Origin: Effrenium voratum
Lineage: Eukaryota; Sar; Dinophyceae; Suessiales; Symbiodiniaceae
Direction: 5' to 3'
NCBI GenBank assembly: GCA_963377175.1
Contig: CAUJNA010000862.1
Span: forward strand, 7,501 to 71,500
DNA: 64,000 nt
The position numbers and the translations under genes are program-made. The notes below the pieces were generated by a model. It was not told where the DNA came from. It saw nothing but the letters and a program-made list of their open reading frames with translations, and did not search any database. This document shows, piece after piece, positions 44,301-60,282 of the stretch. Each line of letters opens with the position of its first letter. The first letter of the stretch is position 1.

Positions 44301-44931
44301 ATGCCCACGACTTTCTCGCCCGGCGCAACTTCCGCACGGGCAGCGACCTGCGCAATGGAGCGTTGCCTGACCACCCACCACCTGCGCCCTCCCAACATCG
44401 CCAATATGATTCCGAGACCTGCCTTGGATGCACGGAGCTTCCTGCGCGTGGAAGCAGCCACTGCCCCGGCGGCTGTGGCTGCTGCTGCACCCACGGTGAA
44501 GGCGCTGCTGCCTTAGCGGCGGACATGTTCCACTCAGGACCCGTGCCGAAAATTTCAAGCGAGGCACCCATCTCGGCAGAGGCCTGCCAAATGCCAAGAA
44601 TGCTTGACTACCTCTTGCATGTTTTGCGCTGCATATTGATACCACACTCAAATAACTTTGCTGCAGGCCTTGCTGGCGGTGGATGCCATTTCTGCTGGGG
44701 CATAGCGATTCACCGAACCTGGCTGTCTCATATCACACAAAAGCATGTTCTCAGCAATTGCGCAACGTGCCTGGCGTGGCAACGAAAGCCAACCTCAGCA
44801 CAGCAGATGCGGGCATGTTGAGACAACCTGGCAGTTGTTTTGTGGGATGCAGAACCCCATTGCCCTGCTTTAGGAGCCAACCCTCCCAAGCCAGCGCAAG
44901 CTGCCGCAGCGCGAGCCTTCTTGGAGACCAT
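41359..44931 (-). CDS. hsp70: Plastid-type HSP70 (DnaK), tandem copy B
   Basis: Nearly identical to copy A. Exons in minus direction: 44869-44931 (start), 44423-44511, 44261-44347, 44080-44190, 43642-43878, 43486-43530, 43098-43370, 42883-42972, 42615-42730, 42134-42458, 41359-42027 (stop). The distance to the matching exon of copy A is constant (4225 bases upstream of intron 7, 4468 downstream of intron 8). Most introns are therefore also conserved, indicating a recent duplication. Intron 8 is 156 bases, as in C, not the long form of A. The ATPase signatures, linker and C-terminus are the same as in A. The N-terminal joining of the small leader exons is uncertain here too. Confidence 0.85.
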
Positions 44932-45725
44932 GGTTGCTGGCCTTGCATCGGCTTGGCAAAACAGGTCAACGAAAAGCTCCGAAAACACTGCAAGCTCTGC
45001 AAAGCCAGGTAGGGTCAACAAATGGCAGGAAGAAATTGCAACGGCTTGGGCGACGGCTTGTACGACAGGTGTAGGCCGCCAAAATTGCCAGGATACAAGC
45101 TCTCTCAGCCAAAAACAGCCACGTTTTGATGCCTGCGAGAATCACAATCAAACCTACCCAAACCCATGTAAGAATTGAAAGGGCGGCCGCACCTTTCTAT
45201 GCTCGGGACTCTCCCGTACTAACCTTCACTTGCCGAGGTTTTGATTGTGGCTCGAGCCGTGGCAGGAAGCGGCGCCCTTTTTCATTGACTAACAGTTGAC
45301 TAACAGCAAATTGGGGTCTGTTGGGCTGGTCAGCCAGGGTTGTTTATCGCTCCAGACCATTGCCCGGAACATGTCGAAACATTAACGTCGATCCACAGCG
45401 GAGACTCGAAAAAAAGTGGATGCACCACATCGGAAGTCGTGCATCCGGCTTGCTGCGCATTCGCGCAGCCTCTGTACCTGTTGCCCTGCGACAAGCCAGG
45501 CGCGTGATCTCGACAACATCCAAAAGCGAGCATCAAGCTTGGGGCCGAAAATGCATAGCAAGAAACCGAGCTCAACCAGCTACAGTCTGTAAGCGCGCAA
45601 AAAAAAGGGGGGCTTGCTGTACCATGTTTTGAGCAAAACTGCGTGTTGGGAAGGGCTCGCCAAGCTTTCTACTGCTATAAACTGCTGCACCCACGCTGAG
45701 GTGGAGATTGAATCAGATCGATGCC
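44932..45725. other. Spacer between HSP70 copies B and C, with a foldback insertion
   Basis: Homologous to the A-B spacer in two blocks (around GGCCGCCAAAAT and around CAGCAAATTGGGGTCTGTT). Between them lies a foldback element (45137-45253) absent from the A-B spacer. No gene is recognised. Confidence 0.55.
45137..45253. mobile_element. Foldback element, family A, 117 bp
   Basis: Left end GAGAATCACAATCAAACCT and right end AGGTTTTGATTGTGGCTC are imperfect inverted repeats matching those of 36057-36200. The internal block GGGACTCTCCCGTACTAACC matches GGATCGTCCCTTACTAACC there. The element interrupts sequence that is continuous in the homologous A-B spacer. Confidence 0.65.
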
Positions 45726-49276
<3,551 letters not shown>

Positions 49277-50600
49277 CCTTTCAAGGCCTCGCAGCATGGG
49301 TTCCTCTCCAATGGCTACAAAAATGGGGGGAACTCTCCTCGCAAAATCATGTTGGATGTAGTAATCCGGTCAACATCCCATGAGATGGCTATGAATAGTA
49401 GGGGCCTGCCTAAGTGGCAGGCGGACATAAATCGCAGCTAAATGTCCACCATGTCGGGCCCCTTGAGAAAATCAAGGGTTCACCAAAGGAGTTGTTCATC
49501 ATCTCTGTGGACAAAATCCACGCGAATCGATCGGCACCAAATTAAATTGTTGGTATATAAGGTTGCATCCATCCCAACTGGTGAAGGATCTTGTTCAACG
49601 TAATGGTCCTACCAAGAAAATGGCCACATGTTCCCTGTGCTTCCCTGTGAACTTTCTTCGCTACCGGCATCTCCGATTTAATTCCTCACCAAGCTGTCAA
49701 TAATATTCACCAGGGGAAATATAGGAACCCCGGCGGCATCTGACAATGCAAGCCCAAGAGCTGTGGACACCATCTTGCCCAAGTGGCAAGAGGGGTTCCA
49801 AGAGTTGGGAACCCAGACCCACTGGGAGGAATGCAGCTTTTGCTTCACTTTCTTGAAATTTGTAGGGAGAACCACCTGCCCCCCCCCCCCAAACCACACT
49901 CTTGCGGCCAAATGGGTCCGGTGAGGGCAATGTGCGATGCGTGCAGGCTCCCCTTTTTGAAACACAACCCATGAGGCAAGGGAAAGAACTTTGGAATCGG
50001 ATGTGCTTGTCTAACTTTGTATATGTATATATACATACTATTCTTGTACACCGTAGCTGAAGCTTCCCACCAGCGGTGCAATTCTGAGGTCGGGGCAGAG
50101 CGGTCAGAAATCAAAATCCCGCCCAAAATGCTGTGATCGGCGTACAATGCTCGCGGCACATTCTCTCACTGCTTAAAATCCCCAGGAGTTCTTACTGCTT
50201 CTCCCCAACTGACATTGGATTTTGGGTGAGTAACCCCCATGTCCTCATGGTATTTTGACGAGTGCAACCTTTGCTACACCACCTAAACATGAGCCTCCGG
50301 TCACCTTTGGCTTCACGTATGCGGACTTCGCGAAGCCGTTTTTGTGAAAATGTGACTGGGTCTGAAACGGTGCGTTGGGTGAGATCCAGACTCTAGACTG
50401 CACCACCCAATGGGTGTCTGTACCGGCGAAGGCCATTCGGGCACCCTTAAGATTGGTGCACACCCGACAGGATGGCATGAGACATATGGTAAAAATCAGA
50501 AAGCAAGTCGAAGAAACAGGGGCGCGAGCCTCAACTGCATCACGACCTGAAAACTAGACATTCCGATATCTCAAACTGCTTTTTGCGGTTGGCCGGGAAC
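49277..50600. other. Spacer between HSP70 copies C and D
   Basis: About 1.3 kb, longer than and mostly unrelated to the other spacers. It contains CCCCCCCCCC at 49880 and a short TATATA stretch at 50015-50035. No gene is recognised. Confidence 0.5.
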
Positions 50601-53600
50601 TTACTGGCCGTCCACATCGATGACGTCGTCCTTGCCCTTGGCATCCTTGGCATCCTTGGCATCACCCGGAGGAGGGGAGCCAGCATCTCCATCAGGCGCA
50701 TCACCCGGTGGAGGAGAGCTTGCACCCGCGTTGGCATAGGCCGCCTGGCCGACCTTCATGAGCTCCTCCTGCAGATCCTTGGTCATGGTCTTCAGCAGCT
50801 CCGTCTCTGGTTCTGCCTCCGCAACCTTGTCCTTCAAGGCCTGCAACTTTGGATCGATGCTGGCCTTCAGGTCTGCCGGCACCTTCTCACCCAAATCCTG
50901 CAGCTGCTTCTCTGTCTGGTACACCAAGCTCTCGGCGTTGTTCTTGGTCTCCACGGCCTCCTTTCGCTTCTCATCCTCGACTGCGTTGGCCTCAGCATCC
51001 TGCACCATCTTGTCCACGTCGGTCTTGTCCAAGGTGGAGGAGCCTGCAATGGTGATGGTCTGCTCCTTTCCAGTGCCCCGGTCCTTTGCACCAACATTCA
51101 GGATGCCGTTGGCATCGATGTCAAAGGTCACCTCAATCTGTGGCACGCCACGCGGCGCAGGGGGCACGCCGTCCAGGCGGAATGTGCCCAGAATCTTGTT
51201 GTCTTTGGCAAACTGACGCTCGCCTTGCAGCACCACAATCTCCACAGAGGGCTGGGAGTCCGTGGCAGTCGAAAACACCTGTCAGGCATGTGTCTCGGCC
51301 CAAAGCCAAGCTCACCTACATCCTGACATGTAAACTGCTTAACACTTCGGTGGCCGACATGCGCTTCAAACATGACAACTTCTGCTGCCTATGCCATGTC
51401 TTCTGGCCTCGGTCTTCTTGGTCGGGATGGTGGTGTTCCTGGCGATCAGCACAGTGGCCACGCCGCCCAAGGTCTCCACACCCAACGACAGTGGCGTCAC
51501 ATCCAGCAGCACAATGTCCTTCACGTCTCCGGCCAACACACCAGCCTGCACGGCCGCTCCCACGGCCACAACTTCGTCCGGGTTCACGCTCTGGTTGGGC
51601 GCCTTGCCACCCACCAGCTCCGAAGCCAAGCTCTGGATGGACGGGATCCTGGTGGAGCCGCCAACCAGCACAATCTCATCGATGTCCTTGGCGGTCAGCT
51701 TGGCATCCTTCATGGCACTCTCCACAGGCGTCCTGGGGGGCAAAGAGTCAAAATAGCATCAAGACAAACGCTGGCATGCATAAGCAAGATGTTGTCGAGA
51801 GATGCTCACCAAATACACTTCTGAAACCTCTCCGCCGCAGTCCCGCCCTCACTCCGCACGTCCGCCAACACAACAAATCATGTGCAAGACCTGCCCTTTC
51901 GCATCCACCAGGCCTGCATCGCGCGATGAGCTTGCCAGCAAGCTGCTCGAACTTGGCACGAGACAGGCTCTCTTCGATGTGCTTGGGGCCAGAAGCATCA
52001 GCCGTGATGAAGGGAAGCGAAATCTTGGCCTAACCGCCGCACCAAGGCATCACCGTTGATGCTTGCGTTGCTATCTGTTTCTTGTGTTTTTGGCATCGCT
52101 ATGTTCTCTCTCTCTCTCTCTCTCTGCGCTCATCTTCTCTCGCTCTCTCACTCTCTCTCCTCTCTCTCTCTCTCTCTCGCTTTCTCTCTCGCTTTCTCTC
52201 TGTTTCACTCTCTCTCTCTCTCTCGCTCTACCTATGTCTATGCTTGTATCCCCCCCCCTCTCTCTGCCTCCTGGACTCCTGAGAGCTCCATCTTGGCCTT
52301 CTCTGCTGCCTCCGTGAGACGCTGCAAGGCTTGCCTGTCCTTCAGCAGGTCGATGCCCTCACCACGATTGCTCTGGCATCTCTGACGTGACATGGGCCAG
52401 CATGACTTATGTTTCGGTGTGCACCTGGCTTGCCTTTGCACGGTGGAAAGCGCATGCAACTTCTTCAACTGCCTGCCTCGGTCTTCTGAAACGCCTCCGC
52501 AAGCCAGTCGACGATGACCTTGTCAAAGTCATCGCCACCCAAGTGGGTGTCGCCGTTTGTGGCCAGAACCTCACAAACGCCGTCACCAACCTCCAGAACA
52601 GAGACGTCAAAGGTGCCGCCGCCAAGATCAAAAACCAAGATCGTCTCATTGTTCTGCTTCTCCAAGCCATATGCCAGCGACGCTGCCGTGGGTTCGTTCA
52701 CGATTCGCAGCACGTCCAATCCCGCAATCTTTCCAGCATCCTTTGTGGCCTGCAGGACTCTCAAGTAACGCCAAGATACTGCCAAGGCTTCCTAACCTTG
52801 CTTCAAACAACTTTTAGCTTTAAGGCTACACCAAGCTGCATGCAAACAGTGCTATGAAGCTCGCCTGGCGCTGGGAGTCGTTGAAGTAGGCCGGGACTGT
52901 CACCACCGCCTGCAGCAAGTATGCTTGTCTTTTACATGATTACATCATGCTGTAAAATAGCAAACTGCACAAGTTCAAAGTCATTGTCTCAGACTCCCTG
53001 CCTTGTTCACAGTGGCGCTAAGGTACTTGCCAGCATCGGCGCTGAGCTTGCGCAGCACCTGGGCCGAGACCTCCTCGGGCGCAAACTTCTTGTTCATCAC
53101 AGGGCAGTCGATCTTCACCTTCTGGCCCTCAAAATCCACCTTGTAAGACACCTCCTTCAGTTCTGAATCCACTTCACCGGGCTGGCGGCCAACAAAGCGC
53201 TTCACGGAGTAGAAGGTGTTCTCCGGATTCACCACAGCCTGCCACAAAATAGCATGTGCACACCTTCCGACCAAACAACACGATTATTTTCTGCACCTGC
53301 ACTCTCCTTAAAACCATTCAAACAAGTGGGAGCTGTTTTGTAGGGACCCTACAAATGGTTGTCCTACTTTGGATTCTCTTTACCATCCAACAAGTGAACA
53401 ACCATTTTCAGACCAAGAAAGTGGTTTGGCAAATTGCACCGATCACTCCACGTGCGCCGCTCCTGGCGCTTTGCGATCTGCCCCACCAGCAGCTCGCCGC
53501 TCTTGGAGTAGGCCACCACGCTGGGTGTGGTTCGAGCACCCTCTGCGTTGGGGATGACTGTAGGGGCGCCGGCCTGTCAGGGTTTGAGTCAGATCCTTGG

Positions 53601-56369
53601 CATATCCCATGCAAGCAGCAAGAACTAAGCCAAACGCATTCCACGCAAGAAGCGCAACATCTGAGCTGCAGACCTCCATGGCAGCCACCGCAGAGTTGGT
53701 GGTTCCAAGGTCAATGCCCACAACCTTCTCGCCCGGCGCAACTTCCGCACGGGCAGCGACCTGCGCATGGAGCCCCACGCACGCGCGCGTGGCCTGAGCA
53801 CCCACCATCGCCAAATGATTCCGACTGACCTGCCTTGGATGCACGGAGCTTCCTGCGCGTGGAAGCAGCCACTGCCCCGGCGGCTGTGGCTGCTGCTGCA
53901 CCCACAGTAAAGGCGCTGCCTCTGGCAAACGCTTCAAACGCTTGGTAGCAGAAATTGGTCTTATCTGGTATGGTTGCGGTGCTTCCCATGTGTGAAACAG
54001 ACCGCTGCAGTTCGCAAAGGGACCAACCACCCTGGGGCGTCCCCCAAACTCAGACAAGAACACCCATATGTTTTGCCAGGCCATTCTGGACCTCCAAGAG
54101 AGAGACGACAGTTGGTCAGTCGGAAATGCAAAGCCCTCGTTTCAGGGGTATGCCATGGCAGCTCAAGCTGCCGTCAACCACATGCTCAAGTTGCTCAAGT
54201 GTTTCTACATGAACAAGAAAATCACGCTCATGTGCTTTTCGCGCTTCTTCCAGAAGGGGGATTCATCGGGACCCGAACACTTCGCGCCTTCGCCCCAAAA
54301 CCCTCGGAAAGGCAATCACCCGCCTGGCGACGTGTGGGCTCCCTGCGCGAACCGGACCAAGACACGGTCCGAAGCTCACCCGCGGCGGGTGAAAACGGAC
54401 ACGAAACAGCCGGTCGTGCCATGCTTGTGGATCACATGCCACAGTATGCCCTTCTTCACAAAGAGAGACGCTCGCCCTGGGCCGTCCGTCTTCGCAAGAC
54501 AACGGGCAAACAAAAACATCTTTGCACTGAAGCAAAAGCAAACCGATTAGTTTGGGTCATCAAGCGTTTGCTCTGCACTGGGCTACTGGGCTTGGCCGCT
54601 TGGCCCGTCCACGCCAAAAAACTGTTCCCAGATCGAAGCGCGCGTTGTGCACATGCAATTTTGGCACAATCAGCTCCCAAAAAACGAGTAGCTGATCAAA
54701 CGATGCTCCCTGCAAGCCTTGCAAGCGCCACACCGCAAACTTGAGCCCAAGCCCCAACCCATAGCTTCAACATCTGGATCAAGCGGTAGGCTGGGAATGT
54801 CGCATGTACTCGGTTTCAGTCTCGGGCTTAAAGGGTGATCTTGCCATGATCTTGCCGTGCCAGTAAAAAAAAAAAAAAAAACTCAACATCTCTCCTGAGC
54901 CAGGCAAAACGCAATGACGTGTAGCAGTGGGACAGCCCCACAAAATGCTTCCCTTTCACTTGCCCATAACATACTCCCCCCAAAAAAACAACAACACCAA
55001 TTGCTTGGCACACGGCCGCAAGCTGGAAGCTTTGTAAGAGGCCGCACGCGGAGCCCCTTTCTAAAGAAGGGGGGGGAGAGGGGGGATCATTCCACTTATT
55101 TGGGTATGGGTCAAAATTAAACCACCAGGAATTGGACCGCAGGTTTTGGTCCATGTTTCCACTTACTAGGATCCATTTGGGTACCTATTTCACTGTTCCA
55201 GCAGGCCTCTGTAAATGGAACTCAGTCTGCCAAAGGGGTCCCTTTTGGAGCTTCCATGTTAGTCTGGAGGAGGACATTTTTTCGCGTGCCCCGATTCCTT
55301 CGTTCACAGCTCCGCTTCCTTCTTCGCGGCGCCTGCGCCGCGCTCCTCTCGGGCTCCGCGCGCGCGCCGGGCGCGCCGGGCGCGCCGCCCGGAAGCACGA
55401 AGCCGAGCCTGGGATGCGGATGGGCGCACGGAGGAGCTGGCGCTGAAAAACCCAAAAATGGGCCCCTGGCAAAAGGAACCCTGGACCATTCTGCGGGCTG
55501 GTGGATAATTTTCACCCATTCAGTTCAGCCTCCCTTTCACAAGGGTTTCTGGAGGGGGCCAAAGCGTTTGAGGGGCTTGACACGCAAACACGCCAAACCA
55601 AAATGTGCTACACTGAAAGGAAGCCACCAACTTTTGAAATACACCTAATTTGACACATACCCATTTGGTGGTTTGAATTGGATGTAGAGGTTGGGTGATT
55701 TCCCAATAGAACCAGGGAACAAAAGCCCCAAACCAATTCAAGCCACCGTTTGGGGTGAGCATTGGACAACCAGAAAAAATGCGCGTCTCTGTCTCTCTTT
55801 GTTGAGGCATCCTTGTTTGCTAGGACACCGGAGTGAAAGATATTGGGGATATTGTTGGAAATGCCTTGCTTCCCTGCCAAACACCAAGGGATATCTTCCA
55901 AGCTAAACTCGGAATTGGTCCATTTCAAAAAAGGAAGAATAAAAAGGGCTTACTCTTGGTTTCCTTCTAGATACCAACCAAAACAACACCTTTGAGAGCA
56001 CTTAAGTGTCCCTAAAAAGTTTCCTTCAACCATCCAAAGGGGTCCCTCCATGAACGGAGCTGCAGAAAACGACTTGCATTCTTCCGTCCAGAGCACAAAA
56101 GCACCAGCTGGGGTGCCAATGTCCGAAAGCCACACGCGTATCCCGCATTCCCCATATGTCCAGCCCAAAAACATCAGCCCATCAAAGTCAGGCCCACATT
56201 TAAATGTCAAACAAAACGTGATGCTTAACACCACGAACATGTTTTCTTTGTTTCTTTCTGTCGGGACCTGTCCCAAGGTCCTAGGAATGTACCGAACCCG
56301 CAAGCGATAAGCTCCGCACCCCAAACCAGCACATGCCACTGCTGCGGCTTTCGCTTGCTTCGACGCCAT
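50601..56369 (-). CDS. hsp70: Plastid-type HSP70 (DnaK), tandem copy D
   Basis: Core exons in minus direction: about 53834-53920, 53674-53760, 53463-53573, 53002-53238, 52865-52909, 52477-52749, 52268-52357, 51914-52029, 51408-51732, 50601-51278 (stop). The last exon carries one extra DAK triplet (DAKDAKDAK) near the C-terminus. A start exon like those of the other copies ([17 protein letters not shown], about 56307-56369) lies 2.4 kb upstream, which implies a very long first intron or intervening leader exons I could not place. Intron 9 (129 bases) differs in sequence from the other copies. Intron 7 (238 bases) is expanded by a CT microsatellite. If the remote start exon is wrong, the gene would begin near 53920. 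Confidence 0.75.
52102..52262. repeat. CT-rich microsatellite inside HSP70-D intron 7
   Basis: Runs of TCTC with GCTC/GTTTC interruptions fill most of the intron. The same intron has shorter CT/GA tracts in A (38562-38580), B (42788-42808) and C (47164-47186). Confidence 0.9.
53990..56300. other. Long sequence between start exon and core exons of HSP70-D
   Basis: Contains no recognised gene. Includes a member of the TGGGTATGGGTCAAAATTA repeat family (55105-55205), a GC-rich patch (55320-55440) and the inverted dispersed repeat 55930-56045. It is probably intron, expanded by repeats. Confidence 0.4.
55930..56045 (-). repeat. Dispersed repeat, copy 2 (inverted relative to 15-165)
   Basis: Reverse complement matches 15-165, including GGATGGTTGAAGG and TTGGTTGGTATCTA. 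Confidence 0.6.
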
Positions 56370-57985
56370 CCTCGGCCGTGGGGGATTTACCAAAAAAATG
56401 AAATAAATGGGGTGACGGTTCGGAGATGGAGACAATTTGTCGTTCTAAAGTCTTAAAAGTTTGTCCGGCCTCCAAAAGGTACGACACGTTCAGCCTGGAT
56501 TCAGTCTCCTAGTGCAGGGGCACCCCTTAAGCAGTTGGTAGCGGAGTTCAAAATGGTTCCAAACGAGTCTGGACGGGTTGGAGAAAACAAAGAACCCCCC
56601 CCCAACGTGCCTTGAAATGAAGTCTGACCAATTCAAGGTCACAAATTCATCGTAAGCCCCGCACGCTCAGCTCTCCGAACAAAACTTCGCGCGGCTGTGA
56701 GCAGCACGGCTTCGAGGCCAGCTCGAAGTTTTGTCCAAAAGCAGGGGTGGTGTGCGCTGCCCCAAAAGACTGGGTCAACGCGCTGGTTTTGCTTACATCT
56801 ACCATGTGCTGCCCAGCTGGTCCTTTGAAAATCGGCGAAAATAGTTCGAGCTGATGCGCGTCGACTAGGCCGAAACGCGGGAGACTCTCCAGGCAAAACT
56901 TGATCAATCAATACATCGGTGAATCTGCATGTCGTAACGTTGTCATTTGTGTTGGGCTTTTGCTTCCCTATCAAACGTCAAGGAATTCCTAGTCATTCTC
57001 GGCATTGACCCTGTTTTGGACGCAAACGGCCGCAAATTACCGCAAACGCCTAGAAACAGGAAACGCCCGCAAATTGCCGCAAAACGCCCGCAACAAACCG
57101 CAAAACGCCTAAAACGCCTTGAGAACCAGAATGCCTAGGACTTCCTCGGCATTGGAATCTCCAGGAAGGAACTGTACCGTAAAATCGGCACTTTTCATAC
57201 CAACTACGCACATGGCGTGCCACACCACAAAAACAAACGGTTTCAATTGCTCGTGTTTGTAGCACGTTGTCAAACACGAAGGTGCTTCAGACCTTCCACA
57301 TCTTGGGCGCCTGTGTGTTTGTGTGCGTCTGTCTTTTGACTTTGGGGGAAACCAAATGCAGACCCACCAAGAGTTCCCCTGTTTTTGGGGGCCTTCCACA
57401 TTTTGTACCTTTGACTTCTCAGACCCAAGGCCAAAAGCCAAGGCACCTGAGTTTCCCAAAGCTGGCCCGAAAACACGGGTCGCGGCATGAATTCACCCTT
57501 GCTTGCCAAGCACTGCAAAGTTTGCATGACTGGGCTCACACACCTCCATGCCTGCACGCACTCCGGTCATGTTAAAAAACACACGCACTGTTCCAACCTT
57601 TACAACCAAACTCTTGACACGAAAGGTACGCCACCCTTTTCTGTCCGGGTTGTGCTGGAGTCGGCAGCTAATGCGAGCGGCGCACTGCGGTGCATGGCTT
57701 CAGCTGTGAAAAGGCTCTATTAACCCCCTTGGTAAAACAAGCAAGTGTCATGGAGTTAAATTCTCGATCGATTCTTCGCACGGCGGTGCCGAGGAATTTT
57801 CAGAACTTCAGTTTGGGAGTTGGGAGGCCCAGATTTGCTTTGTGGCAGACCGGGTGATCCTAGAGCATTGCTCTACTAGCACAGCAGTATTTGGCACTGC
57901 GGCGCCTAAAAGTCGGCTGGCATAAGTCCAAAATGAAGGATCATGACAACCTTCGGGCACCTCTCTCTTTAGAGGGGTTTCTCCA
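56370..57985. other. No gene recognised
   Basis: No domain on either strand. 57020-57120 has a short direct repeat based on CGCAAAACGCC. Upstream of copy D, so it could hold its promoter, but no motif stands out. Confidence 0.45.
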
Positions 57986-58309
57986 AACGCACTATAGGAT
58001 GGCTTCGTCCGCCGAGATTCCTGAACGCAAAATGCAGCACGACCCCTCAATCTGCCCGTAGCTGCGCTTCTGCAAGGCGAGCCAAAAAAAAACACAACAA
58101 AAAAGAAGCCAGCCAGAAGCCAGAAGCCAACCCAGCCAAGCCGAAGCCAGGCCAGCCAAAAACCGGGCAAAGCCCTTTTTTTCAAAGTCAAAGCCAGAGC
58201 CAGAGAGCCAGCCAAACCAAAGCCGCCACTTTTGAGGGGGCTCGGGCAGCCAGCGCGCTTGCGTCCGCCTTGCCAGCAAGGGCCACGAGGGCTGCCGTGG
58301 TGACTGCGT

Positions 58310-58610
58310 CCAGAAAAGCGGCTGCAATCTTCGAGAAGTGTCAACTGCCGACTGCAGGGCGCTGGCGTCCGCCATGGAGGCCTGCAGGCCCGAGATGGAG
58401 GCGTCTTGGCTTGCGAGCTTGGAGGCAAGCACTGCAGCAGTGGCGACACCCAGGAGAGCGTTGGCCACCTTGGTGTCGACCTCCAGCGGCGTGATCAGCG
58501 ATGTCGAGGGAGCGCTGGTCCACCACCGTCTTGAGGCCGTAGTTGGCTGCCACGGTGGCCAGCGTGGCGTTGACTCGGCGGGCTGGCGTGGGGTGCGCCG
58601 CCCGGCCGCG
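58310..58610 (-). pseudogene. Tail-fibre-like shaft repeat, fragment 1
   Basis: Minus-strand reading gives ATLATVAANYGLKTVVDQRS, then (after a frameshift) VANALLGVATAAVLASKLAS and ASISGLQASMADASALQSAV. This heptad-like, Ala/Asp/Ser-rich pattern is typical of phage and algal-virus tail-fibre shafts. It duplicates the fragment at 59530-59720. Flanks 58080-58210 carry an AGCC-rich low-complexity stretch. No start codon or complete domain. Confidence 0.45.
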
Positions 58611-58858
58611 CCACCCGAGGTCGTTCTTCCCAGGAAAAAAATCCATTCCTCCCCTGAGTCCTCCCTGAGGGGGAGGACTGTGGCACGCTTTTACTTGACC
58701 GGTGAAACTATGCAGGCCGTGCATAGTTTCTGCATTAGGCTATAGGTATCAGAAGTGAAGGATATTTTCCTTCACTTCGTGTCCTGGTAGCCGAGCACGT
58801 GCTATGTAGCGGCAAGCGCACCAGCCTGCCGAGCCCGCGCCACCCGAGGACGGCCTCG

Positions 58859-58892
58859 AGGCGAAAATTTCGGGACAAATCACCGAAATTTT
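58859..58892. repeat. Perfect 12-bp inverted repeat
   Basis: CGAAAATTTCGG and its complement CCGAAATTTTCG are separated by 9 bases. Possible hairpin; function unknown. Confidence 0.7.
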
Positions 58893-58984
58893 CGGCGAAC
58901 TGTCCCCGAGCGTCGTGCGCAGGTGACTCATCACGATTGACCGGCGCCACCGGTCACATCATTGTAGCCACGGTACTTCCAAAA

Positions 58985-59046
58985 AAACCCTGGTGCGGGC
59001 CTGGTGCGGGCCTGGTGCGGGCCTGGTGCGGGCCCTGGTGCGGGCT
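58985..59046. repeat. Short GC-rich minisatellite
   Basis: Five to six copies of TGGTGCGGGCC(C). Confidence 0.85.
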
Positions 59047-59375
59047 CCAAGACCGAAGCCGCGGAGCCGGCCTCGCTTTCAGGTCGTGAAAAAGGCCACC
59101 CACGGACTGTGCCACGGGGTGACGCGTACTTGCGCAAACTTTGTCCCAACGCCTTCTCTTCAGACCTCGTCCAATCCGACCAAGCCCGAAGAGGCAGGAA
59201 GCCGGCAGACCTTGAGAGTTTTCCGAAGCTTTTTCCAGGGCCGACTTCGCGCAACGACTCCTAAGGAAAACATGTTTGAAGGACCTGTCACCGGCAACAT
59301 CCCGGAAAAAAAAGGACAACGGAGAGGAAACTGCACGCACGTCACCGCAGGGCAGCTGGCCCTCGCTCTGACGCC

Positions 59376-59890
59376 CTACGCACAAGTAACGGACCTGGCG
59401 GTGAACACGCAGCCTCCGGCAACAACGCAGCCGCCATCCAGTCGCTGGACGACCGGGTCACCGCAGCTCGCGCGCTGGCGCCGGCAATTGCGCCCCTGGC
59501 CACGGCAGCGGCCCTGGCCACCACGGACGGGCAGGGCGTCTCGGCTCGCGATCTCGGAGGCCAGCGCTGCAGCGGTGACGACTCCCAGGAGAGCGTTGGC
59601 CACCTTGGTGTCGACCTCCAGCGGCGTGATCCTCGCCGCTATGTCTAGGGAGTGCTGGTCCACCACTGTCTTGAGGCCGTAGTTGGCCGCCACCGTGGCC
59701 AGCGTGGCGTTGTTGGCTGAGGCGATGGAGCCGTTCATGGCCGCCGTGGTGCTGTAGTTGGACAGCTTCAGGCCCACGCCGTCCAGGTGCTCTTCGTAGC
59801 CACCACGCCCTCCAGCACGTTGAAGGCCGATTGGTCTGCCTTGTTGGAGAGACCCGTGGTCAGCGAGCTCTGCAGCAACGCTGCTTCCGT
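59376..59890 (-). pseudogene. Tail-fibre-like shaft repeat, fragment 2
   Basis: Minus-strand reading contains LTTGLSNKADQSAFNVLEGV (59790-59880), NNATLATVAANYGLKTVVDQ and PLEVDTKVANALLGVVTAAA. The same modules occur at 58310-58610 (minus) and 60080-60240 (plus). A long minus frame spans 59376-60926, but only parts of it are the true coding phase, so the gene is frameshifted. The likely role before decay is host recognition as part of a virion fibre, inferred from repeat style. Confidence 0.45.
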
Positions 59891-60281
59891 GCGCGGCCAC
59901 CTCCATCTCGGGGCTGCAGGCCTCCAAGGCGGACGCCAGCGCCCTGACCGCGTAGGCCCCGTCGACACTTCCTCGAAGATAGCGGCGGCCCTCCTGGGCG
60001 CAGTCACCGCGGCAGCCCTGGACGCCGCCCTCCTCGGCAAGGCGGACGCCAGCGCGCTGGCCGCCCTGCTCTCCACGGTGGACGGGTTGGACACGCCGCT
60101 GGAGGTGGACACCAAGATAGCAAATGCCCTGCTGGGTCTCGCCACCGAGGCCTTCGTCGCAGCGCAGCTTGCTAGCCGTGACGCCAGCATCACGGCGCTC
60201 CAGGGGGCCAAGGCCGACGCGACGCTGCTGGCCTCGTACGCCACGAACGCCGCTCTCAGCCAGCGGGGCGTCAAGTTGTAG
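59890..60281 (+). pseudogene. Tail-fibre-like shaft segment in opposite orientation
   Basis: Plus-strand reading gives ATSISGLQASKADASALTA, then, after a frame change, AALLGAVTAAALDAALLGKA, PLEVDTKIANALLGLATEAF and ASRDASITALQGAKADATLL, stopping at 60281. The same modules are minus-strand on both sides, so this segment of about 390 bp is inverted relative to its neighbours. Confidence 0.5.
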
Positions 60282-60282
60282 G

